A stretch of 6,941 bases of DNA, taken from NCBI GenBank assembly GCA_035704905.1, contig DASSWN010000044.1:1-6941 (forward strand). Reading direction: 5' to 3'. The position numbers and the translations under genes are program-made. Within the stretch, counting starts at the first letter, position 1; each line of letters begins with the position of its first letter. Below the pieces are notes generated by a model. It was not told the origin of the DNA, searched no databases, and worked only from the letters and a program-made list of their open reading frames with translations. This document shows, in pieces, positions 1 to 6,450 of this stretch. The stretch is from DASSWG01 sp035704905. GTDB taxonomy: Bacteria > Bacteroidota > Bacteroidia > Flavobacteriales > Flavobacteriaceae.

Positions 1-821
1 ACGGAAAGGCACTTTCTTATAATAATTTGCTCGATGTGGATGCCGCTGTCAATTTGATGAACGAATTCAAAAATGAAAATCCCACTTTCGCAATTTTGAA
101 ACACAACAATGCATGCGGGTTGGCGCAACGCGAAACACTTCTGCAAGCTTATAAAGACGCGCTTTCGGCCGATCCCGTTTCTGCTTTTGGGGGAATTCTG
201 ATTGCCAATGCTGAAATTGAAGCAGAAACCGCTGCCGAAATTCACCAATTGTTCTGCGAAGTGGTGATTGCACCATCGTTTTCACAAGAAGCAGTTGAAA
301 TTTTGGCAAAAAAGAAAAACCGTATCTTATTGGTTTTGAAAGACACCGAGTTTTCGGAAACAACGGTACGCACATGTTTGAACGGGGTTTTGATGCAAGA
401 ACGTGATACGAAAACGGATATCCTTCGCGATTTGAAATTTTCCACAAACAATAAACCTACCGAAAACGAGTTGAAAGACTTATTGTTCGCATCCAGAATT
501 TGCAAGCATACAAAATCAAACACCATCGTTTTGGTTAAAAATCAGCAATTGTTGGCTAGTGGTACCGGGCAAACCTCCAGAGTGGATGCGTTGCGCCAAA
601 GTATTGAGAAAGCCAATGCGTTTCAGTTCGATTTAAAGGGAACCGTAATGGCCAGTGATGCATTTTTCCCATTTCCGGATTGTGTCGAAATTGCACATAA
701 TGCGGGCATTTCGGCTGTTATACAACCTGGTGGTTCCATTAAAGATCAATTGAGCATCGATTACTGTAATGCCCAAAATATTTCCATGGTAATGACTGGC
801 ACACGGCATTTTAAACATTAA
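1..821 (+). CDS. purH: Bifunctional purine biosynthesis protein PurH, C-terminal part (AICAR transformylase / IMP cyclohydrolase), 5' truncated
   Basis: PurH catalyses the last two steps of de novo IMP synthesis in the cytoplasm: formyl transfer from 10-formyl-tetrahydrofolate to AICAR, then ring closure to IMP. Only the C-terminal transformylase part is visible, about 272 residues of a family length near 510; the IMP cyclohydrolase domain lies left of the window. The frame is open from base 3 and reads GKALSYNNLLDVDAAVNL, the family segment at the start of the AICAR-binding region, so the TTG at 27 is an internal Leu codon and not a start. The Lys-His pair of the active site is in LKHNNACGLA (K at 99-101, H at 102-104). 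DPVSAFGGI follows at about 171-197. The C-terminal block from 651 (ASDAFFPFPDCVEIAHNAG, then QPGGSIKDQ and TGTRHFKH to the stop) is the most conserved PurH signature. The stop is TAA at 819-821. It is unrelated in function to the shape genes downstream, but I recall this adjacency from other Bacteroidetes. Confidence 0.96.
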   Translation, partial: GKALSYNNLLDVDAAVNLMNEFKNENPTFAILKHNNACGLAQRETLLQAYKDALSADPVSAFGGILIANAEIEAETAAEIHQLFCEVVIAPSFSQEAVEILAKKKNRILLVLKDTEFSETTVRTCLNGVLMQERDTKTDILRDLKFSTNNKPTENELKDLLFASRICKHTKSNTIVLVKNQQLLASGTGQTSRVDALRQSIEKANAFQFDLKGTVMASDAFFPFPDCVEIAHNAGISAVIQPGGSIKDQLSIDYCNAQNISMVMTGTRHFKH

Positions 822-930
822 TTTTATATTTTTGATTTAGAAGTGCTGAAATGTCCCAAAAAACACCAAATTAAATTATCATGGAACTTTCATATTTTAC
901 GAACCACCCACAAATACACGAACGCAACTT
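822..930 (+). promoter_or_regulatory. purH-mreB intergenic region, presumed home of the mre operon promoter
   Basis: This AT-rich gap is the only space ahead of mreB and the five genes after it, so an operon promoter, if separate from that of purH, should lie here or in the end of purH. The best match I see to the Bacteroidetes -7 box (TAnnTTTG) is TATTTTTG at 827-834, which would put a transcript start near 841 and leave a leader of about 90 nt. I see no TTTG -33 element about 20 bp upstream of it, so the match may be chance in AT-rich DNA. A second, poorer match is TATTTTAC near 892-899. No strong hairpin terminator for purH is visible, so read-through from purH is also possible. Just before the mreB ATG there is no Shine-Dalgarno sequence, which is usual in this phylum. 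Confidence 0.3.
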
Positions 931-1959
931 ATGGGATTTTTTGATTTTTTGACTGAAGAAGTCGCCATCGATCTGGGCACTGCCAACACCTTGGTAATCC
1001 ACAATGACAAAGTTGTGGTTGACAGCCCTTCCATTGTTGCGATAAACCGAACCACCGGAAAAATTATTGCCGTGGGAAAAGAAGCGGCCATGATGCAAGG
1101 GAAAACCCATGAGAATATCAAAACCGTGCGTCCGCTGAAGGATGGCGTCATAGCCGATTTCGATGCGAGCGAACAAATGATCAGTATGTTCATCAAAGAA
1201 ATTCCGGCATTGAAAAAACGACTTTTTGCACCGGCGTTGCGAATGGTAATTTGTATTCCGAGCGGAATTACAGAAGTTGAAATGCGCGCCGTGAAAGAAA
1301 GTGCCGAACGTGTGAACGGGAAAGAGGTGTATTTGATTCACGAACCGATGGCCGCCGCGATAGGGATTGGCGTGGACATTATGCAGCCGAAAGGAAATAT
1401 GATCGTTGATATTGGTGGGGGAACTACCGAAATTGCCGTTATTGCCCTTGGCGGAATTGTTTGTGATAAATCAATTAAAATTGCAGGCGACGTTTTTACC
1501 AACGATATTATTTATTATATGCGAACCCAGCACAATTTGTATGTTGGGGAACGCACTGCAGAAAAAATAAAAATCCAGATCGGTTCGGCCACGGAAGATT
1601 TGGAAGTGCCACCAGAAGATATGTGCGTACAAGGACGCGACCTGCTTACGGGGAAACCCAAACAGGTGGAAGTTTCTTATCGCGAAATTGCCAAAGCTTT
1701 GGACAAATCAATACTTCGAATTGAAGATGCGGTGATGGAAACCCTGTCGCAAACCCCACCGGAACTCGCTGCCGATATTTACAACACGGGGATTTACCTT
1801 GCCGGCGGCGGATCGATGCTGCGCGGACTGGACAAACGGCTTTCGTTAAAAACAGATTTGCCGGTCTATATTGCGGAAGACCCTCTGCGGGCAGTCGTTC
1901 GCGGAACCGGAATCACTTTGAAAAATATTGGCAGGTATAAAGGAATTTTGATCAAATAG
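931..1959 (+). CDS. mreB: Rod shape-determining protein MreB (bacterial actin)
   Basis: MreB is an actin-like ATPase that polymerises under the inner membrane and directs lateral wall synthesis by the RodA/PBP2 complex. The 342-residue length fits the family (about 335-350). The ATP site is complete: phosphate-1 loop DLGTANT at residues 14-20, the connect-1/catalytic region HEPMAAAIG at 137-145 with Glu138 as the expected hydrolytic Glu, phosphate-2 DIGGGTTEIAVI at 160-171, and the adenosine loop LAGGGSMLRGL at 290-300. The hydrophobic start MGFFDF resembles the N-terminal amphipathic stretch that membrane-tethers Gram-negative MreB. The ATG at 931 is chosen because it gives exactly this conserved N-terminus; an ATG at 881 is in another frame. 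It is the first gene of the shape operon and is followed by mreC after 10 bp. Nothing in the sequence suggests loss of function. Confidence 0.98.
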   Translation: MGFFDFLTEEVAIDLGTANTLVIHNDKVVVDSPSIVAINRTTGKIIAVGKEAAMMQGKTHENIKTVRPLKDGVIADFDASEQMISMFIKEIPALKKRLFAPALRMVICIPSGITEVEMRAVKESAERVNGKEVYLIHEPMAAAIGIGVDIMQPKGNMIVDIGGGTTEIAVIALGGIVCDKSIKIAGDVFTNDIIYYMRTQHNLYVGERTAEKIKIQIGSATEDLEVPPEDMCVQGRDLLTGKPKQVEVSYREIAKALDKSILRIEDAVMETLSQTPPELAADIYNTGIYLAGGGSMLRGLDKRLSLKTDLPVYIAEDPLRAVVRGTGITLKNIGRYKGILIK

Positions 1960-1969
1960 ATGTTGACCG

Positions 1970-2791
1970 ATGCAGCAAATAATCAATTTTCTTATCAAGT
2001 ATAAGAATACTATATTTTTTTTGTTGCTGCTTTCCCTTTCCCTTTTTCTGACCATTCAATCGCATTCCTACCACAAGAGTAAATTTGTTAGTTCGGCAAA
2101 TTTTATCACAGGTGGATTATACGATTGGGCCAACGATGTTGGCTCCTACTTGGACCTCGGCGAATACAATGAACGCCTGATCCGGGAAAACGAACGTTTG
2201 CGTTCCCTTTTATATGAAAAAAGGGCCTACGATTCCGTTTCCATTCAAATTGATTCGATTTCTTACGATAGTCCCTATACAGTTTATTCGGCCGAAGTCA
2301 TTTCGAACAATTATTCCAAAATGGATAATTATCTTTTGCTGAATGGTGGTGAAAACGATAGTATTAAAGGTGATTTGGGCGTCATTACCAGCCAAGGGAT
2401 TGTGGGCATTGTAGAAGAAACCAGCAATAATTACACCCGTGTCCTTTCTATTTTAAACAGCAACTCCGCCATTAATGTACGTCTAAAAAAATCGAATCAT
2501 TATGGGACTTTGGTTTGGAATGGCGAAGACCCAAATGTGGTGCAACTAACTTATGTGCCCAAAATTGCCGATGTGCAAAAAGGCGATACCGTTATCACCG
2601 GTGGAAAATCTTTTATTTTTCCGGAAGGAATTCCGGTGGGCATCGTTCGCAATTATCATTTGAACAAAGATGACAATTATTATGACATTGATGTGCAACT
2701 TTTCAATGACATGACCAATATTGGTTATGTCTATATTATTGAAAACAACAATAAGGAGGAACTTCTAAAATTAGATCAAAAAGATGAATAA
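1970..2791 (+). CDS. mreC: Rod shape-determining protein MreC
   Basis: MreC is a bitopic inner-membrane protein whose periplasmic part binds and activates PBP2, connecting it to MreB and MreD. The 273 residues show the standard order: a short cytoplasmic N-terminus, one membrane helix at about 13-30 (very rich in Leu, Phe and Ser), a charged coiled-coil stretch at about 62-86 containing NERLIRENERLRSLLYEK, and then the beta-rich periplasmic domain from about 105 to 257. Family landmarks in that domain are NYLLLNGGENDSIKGDLGVI (120-139), the GIVGIVEE strand (143-150) and GDTVITGG...FPEGIPVGIV (205-226). The acidic, lysine-containing tail (261-273) looks unstructured. The gene starts 10 bp after the mreB stop and overlaps mreD by 8 bp, so it should be co-transcribed with both. 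An AAGGAGGA run near its end is coding sequence for Lys-Glu-Glu and too far from the mreD ATG to act as its ribosome site. Confidence 0.95.
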   Translation: MQQIINFLIKYKNTIFFLLLLSLSLFLTIQSHSYHKSKFVSSANFITGGLYDWANDVGSYLDLGEYNERLIRENERLRSLLYEKRAYDSVSIQIDSISYDSPYTVYSAEVISNNYSKMDNYLLLNGGENDSIKGDLGVITSQGIVGIVEETSNNYTRVLSILNSNSAINVRLKKSNHYGTLVWNGEDPNVVQLTYVPKIADVQKGDTVITGGKSFIFPEGIPVGIVRNYHLNKDDNYYDIDVQLFNDMTNIGYVYIIENNNKEELLKLDQKDE

Positions 2792-3290
2792 GACGTTGCT
2801 TTCAAATAGTTTCCGTTTTGTTTTTCTTGTGCTTCTGCAAGTGTTCATTTTATGCAATGTAAATTTTTTAGGTTATATAAACCCCTATTTGTATATTCTT
2901 TTCGTCATTTTGCTGCCTGTTAATTTGAGTCAAATAAAAGTTCTGTTCTTAAGTTTTTTACTGGGATTAACCGTTGATTTTTTTCAGGATAGTGGTGGCG
3001 TACATGCAGCGGCATGTTTGGTAATTGCCTATTTAAGGCCACTTGCGCTGCGATTTTCGTTTGGAATTGCGTACGATCATCAAACCCTAAAATTTCAAAC
3101 CACGGCTTTTGGAGAACGTTTTGTGTATATTCTTTTTATGGTTTTCATACATCATTTGATCTTGTTTTCGTTGGAAATTTTCAACCTTGACCATATACTT
3201 TTAATCTTGAAAAAAACGTTGTATTCGGGGATATTCACCATTCTTTTAATCCTATTCACAATGATCCTTTTCAGAAAGAAAGCGCCATGA
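2784..3290 (+). CDS. mreD: Rod shape-determining protein MreD
   Basis: MreD is a small polytopic inner-membrane protein of the elongasome that works with MreC; its exact mechanism is not settled in the family. The 168 residues are mostly hydrophobic, with membrane segments near 11-30, 35-48, 52-68, 74-90, 112-132 and 138-162, that is five or six helices, as expected. The most recognisable part is GLTVDFFQDSGGVHAAACLV followed by IAYLRP (residues 61-86), the conserved D-x-F...G-x-H-A-A-A...LRP pattern of Bacteroidetes MreD. The ATG at 2784 lies inside the end of mreC (8-bp overlap), and the stop TGA overlaps the mrdA start in an ATGA tetranucleotide. Both junctions suggest translational coupling. 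Family assignment rests on the hydrophobic pattern, this motif and above all the position between mreC and mrdA, because MreD sequences diverge strongly. Confidence 0.92.
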   Translation: MNKTLLSNSFRFVFLVLLQVFILCNVNFLGYINPYLYILFVILLPVNLSQIKVLFLSFLLGLTVDFFQDSGGVHAAACLVIAYLRPLALRFSFGIAYDHQTLKFQTTAFGERFVYILFMVFIHHLILFSLEIFNLDHILLILKKTLYSGIFTILLILFTMILFRKKAP

Positions 3291-5161
3291 GAAAATTGTT
3301 GTTCCCTATAGTGACGGTACTGATCGGAACCATTTTTATCGGAAGGCTTTTTTATCTTCAAGTTGTTAATTCTTCCTTTCGGGAATTGTCGATGGACAAT
3401 GCCGTGAAAATCCTCTATGATTATCCCCAGCGCGGTTTTATTTACGACCGAAACCAAACCCTTTTGGTTTCGAACCAGCCTTCTTATGATATTATGGCCA
3501 TTCCGCGTGAAGTCGCCGAATTTGACACCTTGGAATTCGCAAACCTCCTGAAAATCACACCCGAACAATTGGTGAAACAGTTGGACAAAGCAAAAATTTA
3601 TTCCCCGAGATTGCCTTCCGTTATCGTTTCAAAATTGACAAAAGACGAATATGCCTATCTGCAAGAAAAAATGTGGAAATTCGAAGGATTTTATATTCAG
3701 AAAAGGGCCCTGCGCGATTACGAAGTCGATTGTGCCGCGAACGTATTGGGATATATCAGCGAAGTGAACAACGCCATCATCAACAAAAACCCGTATTATT
3801 TATCCGGTGATCTCATAGGCCGCCAGGGTGTTGAGCAGTATTACGAAAAATTGTTGCGCGGTGTAAAAGGGGTTCGGTATATTCAGAAAGACCGTTTTAA
3901 CAGGGATATTGGACCTTATAAAAACGGGGAATTCGACACGCTTCCCGAAAAAGGAAAAGATATTTCCCTGACACTGGATATTCAATTACAGGCCTATGCT
4001 GAAAAACTGATGCAAAACAAACGTGGGGGAATTGTCGCAATCGAACCACAAACAGGGGAAATACTTTCTTTGGTAACCGCCCCAAGTTATGACCCGTCCA
4101 TTTTGGTGGGAAGAAAACGTTCCAAAAATTTCACGCGTTTGTGGTACGATACGATTTCAAAACCACTGTTCGATCGAAGTTTGCTTGCGATGTACCCGCC
4201 CGGCTCGCCTTTCAAAGCACTAACCGGGCTAATTGCTTTGCAAGAAGGCGTTATTGTTCCTTCCGATAAATTTTCATGCTATAATGGATATCGGTACGGT
4301 TCCTCTCCCCGGGCATTTATGGCTTGTCACAGCCATTTCAGTCCATTGGATTTGCGTCAAGCGGTTGCCCTTTCCTGCAACTCATATTTCGCCCAAACTT
4401 ATTTGAAAATCATCGAAAAATTCGATTCGCCACAAGCTGGAATAAACGCTTGGGAGAAACATTTGGAAAGTTTTGGTCTCGGCGATTTCTTGGGCTACGA
4501 TCTCCCCATTGGACGAAAAGGGAAAATCCCCGATGCCGAATATTACAACCGGAAGTACCGATATCCAACCTACAAATGGTACGCACCGGCCACCATTTCC
4601 AATGCCATAGGCCAGGGGGAAATTTTGGTAACACCCATTCAATTGGCCAATGTTACCGCGGCAATAGCAAATCGAGGTTGGTATTATACGCCGCACGTGC
4701 TAAAAGCAATTGAAGGTGAACCCATTCATATTGAAAAATTTACAAGTAAGCAGTTTACAACTATTGATAGCAAATATTTCGATCCAATAGTTCAGGGAAT
4801 GTATGATGTGTACAATTATGGAACCGCACGGTTTCTGCAAGTTCCGGGAATAGAAATATGCGGAAAAACAGGAACTGCGGAAAATAAAACGGTTATCGAC
4901 GGGAAAACCGTTCAATTGACAGATCATTCCATTTTCATTGCTTTCGCCCCGAAAGATGATCCGAAAATAGCCATTTCGGTTTTTGTGGAAAACGGATATT
5001 GGGGATCGCGATATGCAGGACGAATCGCCAGTTTGCTGATTGAAAAATATTTAACAGGAAAAGTCGAACAAACCCAACGCGAAGAATGGATACTTTCACA
5101 TAGTTTGGAAGAAGAATATGCCAAAAGATATAGCTCCGAAGAATTTAAAATTAATCAATAA
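3287..5161 (+). CDS. mrdA: Penicillin-binding protein 2, class B D,D-transpeptidase of the elongasome
   Basis: PBP2 crosslinks new peptidoglycan strands in the periplasm and pairs with RodA, the glycosyltransferase encoded next. The 624 residues match the family (about 600-650). A single N-terminal membrane anchor spans about residues 4-24 with a three-residue cytoplasmic head. The pedestal domain carries RGFIYDRN (49-56) and GRQGVEQYYEKLLRG (178-192). The transpeptidase domain, from about 245, has all three catalytic motifs: SPFK with nucleophile Ser307 and Lys310, SCN at 363-365, and KTGT at 527-530. Between the first two lies a Cys/His group (Cys331, Cys347, His348, His350, Cys364), reminiscent of the zinc site reported in E. 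coli PBP2. The conserved GQGEILVTPIQLANVTAAIA is at 442-461. A charged tail (about 593-624) follows the domain. The ATG at 3287 overlaps the mreD stop by 4 bp, and the stop TAA shares its last base with the rodA ATG. Beta-lactams are expected to acylate Ser307. Confidence 0.97.
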   Translation: MRKLLFPIVTVLIGTIFIGRLFYLQVVNSSFRELSMDNAVKILYDYPQRGFIYDRNQTLLVSNQPSYDIMAIPREVAEFDTLEFANLLKITPEQLVKQLDKAKIYSPRLPSVIVSKLTKDEYAYLQEKMWKFEGFYIQKRALRDYEVDCAANVLGYISEVNNAIINKNPYYLSGDLIGRQGVEQYYEKLLRGVKGVRYIQKDRFNRDIGPYKNGEFDTLPEKGKDISLTLDIQLQAYAEKLMQNKRGGIVAIEPQTGEILSLVTAPSYDPSILVGRKRSKNFTRLWYDTISKPLFDRSLLAMYPPGSPFKALTGLIALQEGVIVPSDKFSCYNGYRYGSSPRAFMACHSHFSPLDLRQAVALSCNSYFAQTYLKIIEKFDSPQAGINAWEKHLESFGLGDFLGYDLPIGRKGKIPDAEYYNRKYRYPTYKWYAPATISNAIGQGEILVTPIQLANVTAAIANRGWYYTPHVLKAIEGEPIHIEKFTSKQFTTIDSKYFDPIVQGMYDVYNYGTARFLQVPGIEICGKTGTAENKTVIDGKTVQLTDHSIFIAFAPKDDPKIAISVFVENGYWGSRYAGRIASLLIEKYLTGKVEQTQREEWILSHSLEEEYAKRYSSEEFKINQ

Positions 5162-6402
5162 TGAGCCGAAGTATTACCAATATCGACTGGTTGAGCATTC
5201 TTCTTTTCCTATGTTTGGTGGGTTTTGGATGGGTCAACATCTATTCGGCTTCTTATACGGAAAATGCAGTGGATGGCTTCGACTTCAGTCAGGTTTATGT
5301 GAAACAAGGACTGTGGATTGGGCTCAGCATGATTTTGATCGTGATTATCCTTTCCATTGAAGCCAAATTTTACGAACGCTTTTCCAGCGTGATCTATGTT
5401 CTTTCCTTGCTTTCTTTGGCGGGACTTTTCTTTTTTGGAAAGAAAATTTCCGGTGCGACCTCATGGTACGACTTGGGATTTATGAATTTTCAGCCAACTG
5501 AATTCGCGAAAGCCGCAACCGGCCTCGCCTTGGCGAAATACTTAAGCGATATTCAAACCAATATAAAGACCATTTCACACCAACTCAAAGCTTTTCTTAT
5601 TATCCTAATTCCGGCTCTGCTCGTTCTGCCCCAACCCGACGCCGGTAGTGCTTTAGTATATATAGCCTTCTTTTTTCCACTTTATCGCGAGGGACTTTCG
5701 TTGGGATATCTCGTGGTGGGCTTGTTGATGATCGTCTTGTTCGTTACCACTCTTTTAAACGGTCCTTTTTGGGTTTCGGGTGGGATTTTTGTTTTAATTG
5801 CTTTATTACTATTGAAAGATGGAAAACGGAATTTATTAAAATGGATTCTAGTAGGCATCACCGGAATTATTTTTGTTTTTTCCGTGGATTTTATTTTTCA
5901 CAATGTCTTTGAACAACGGCACCGCGATCGGTTCAATATTGTTTTGGGTCGCGAAGTCGATCCGCAGGGAATTGGTTACAACACCAAACAAAGTGAAATT
6001 GCGATAGGAAGCGGTGGCTGGACGGGAAAAGGATGGACACAAGGCACCCAAACCAAAGGAAATTTTGTGCCAGAGCAGCACACCGATTATATCTTTAGTA
6101 CCGTTGGCGAAGAATGGGGTTTCGTTGGCAGTTCAATTATCATCGTACTTTTTGTGGCTTTTCTGTTACGGCTGGTTTATCTTGCAGAACGACAAAAAAC
6201 CCAGTTTAAACGAATTTATGGTTATAGCGTGGTTGGAATACTTTTTATTCATTTTTTGGTGAATATTGGTATGGTAACCGGAATTTTGCCAACCATAGGA
6301 ATTCCCCTTCCATTTTTCAGCTATGGCGGATCCGCGTTATGGGGATTCACGATTTTGTTGTTTATTTTTATAAAATTGGACGCGGAACGAATGGCGTATT
6401 GA
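5161..6402 (+). CDS. rodA: RodA, SEDS-family peptidoglycan glycosyltransferase
   Basis: RodA polymerises lipid II into glycan strands as the partner of PBP2 in cell elongation. The 413-residue protein is strongly hydrophobic, with about ten membrane segments, as in other SEDS proteins, and is somewhat longer than E. coli RodA (370). SEDS signatures are in order: GATSWYDLG...FQPTEFAK (98-117), PQPDAGSAL (157-165), a long extracytoplasmic loop with VDPQGIGYNTKQSEIAIGSG (266-285), GWTGKGWTQGTQ (286-297), PEQHTDYIFSTVGEEWG (304-320), and PLPFFSYGGSALW (382-394). Asp267 aligns by context with the catalytic Asp of the family (Asp262 in E. coli). Adjacency to mrdA argues for RodA over the divisome relative FtsW. 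The usual Arg before HTD in RodA is Gln306 here. The start ATG at 5161 uses the last base of the mrdA stop codon, so translation is probably coupled. It is the last gene of the plus-strand run. Confidence 0.96.
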   Translation: MSRSITNIDWLSILLFLCLVGFGWVNIYSASYTENAVDGFDFSQVYVKQGLWIGLSMILIVIILSIEAKFYERFSSVIYVLSLLSLAGLFFFGKKISGATSWYDLGFMNFQPTEFAKAATGLALAKYLSDIQTNIKTISHQLKAFLIILIPALLVLPQPDAGSALVYIAFFFPLYREGLSLGYLVVGLLMIVLFVTTLLNGPFWVSGGIFVLIALLLLKDGKRNLLKWILVGITGIIFVFSVDFIFHNVFEQRHRDRFNIVLGREVDPQGIGYNTKQSEIAIGSGGWTGKGWTQGTQTKGNFVPEQHTDYIFSTVGEEWGFVGSSIIIVLFVAFLLRLVYLAERQKTQFKRIYGYSVVGILFIHFLVNIGMVTGILPTIGIPLPFFSYGGSALWGFTILLFIFIKLDAERMAY

Positions 6403-6443
6403 ACGAACTGGTTCCGACTCAATGCTTTTTTTGAAGTAAAAAA
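6383..6443 (+). terminator. Possible weak terminator at the 3' end of the mre-rod operon, perhaps bidirectional
   Basis: Two convergent genes meet here with only 48 bp between their stops. On the plus strand CGGAAC (6383-6388) can pair with GTTCCG (6411-6416) across a 22-nt loop, followed after nine bases by seven Ts (6426-6432). A competing smaller hairpin is GAAC (6401-6404) with GTTC (6411-6414). The T-run itself faces six As (6438-6443) across GAAGT, which could serve the minus-strand gene. The GC stem is short, its loop is long, and it begins inside rodA, so this is a suggestion from position and base pairing and not a clear intrinsic terminator. Confidence 0.3.
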
Positions 6444-6450
6444 TTTCAAT

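Noticed and set aside
27..29. TTG as a start for a 264-residue purH fragment
   Set aside because: The frame is open upstream and encodes the conserved segment GKALSYNN, so the codon is an internal Leu of a truncated gene.
67..526. Two minus-strand open frames opposite purH
   Set aside because: They mirror the conserved purH coding sequence and have no recognisable protein features.
871..1341. 156-codon minus-strand open frame opposite mreB
   Set aside because: It is antisense to highly conserved mreB sequence, His/Phe-rich as expected for a shadow frame, and shows no domain.
2031..2046. TTTCCC tandem repeat that might allow slippage in mreC
   Set aside because: Only two units plus a T-run; it encodes the Leu/Ser/Phe-rich membrane helix, which explains the composition.
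2753..2760. AAGGAGGA, a perfect-looking Shine-Dalgarno sequence before mreD
   Set aside because: It lies more than 20 nt upstream of the mreD ATG, no start codon stands at a usable distance, and it encodes Lys-Glu-Glu in the mreC tail. The phylum makes little use of such sites.
4324..4713. 129-codon plus-strand open frame inside mrdA
   Set aside because: It is an out-of-frame shadow across the transpeptidase core; its product has low-complexity, Arg/Ser/Pro-rich composition and resembles no family I know.
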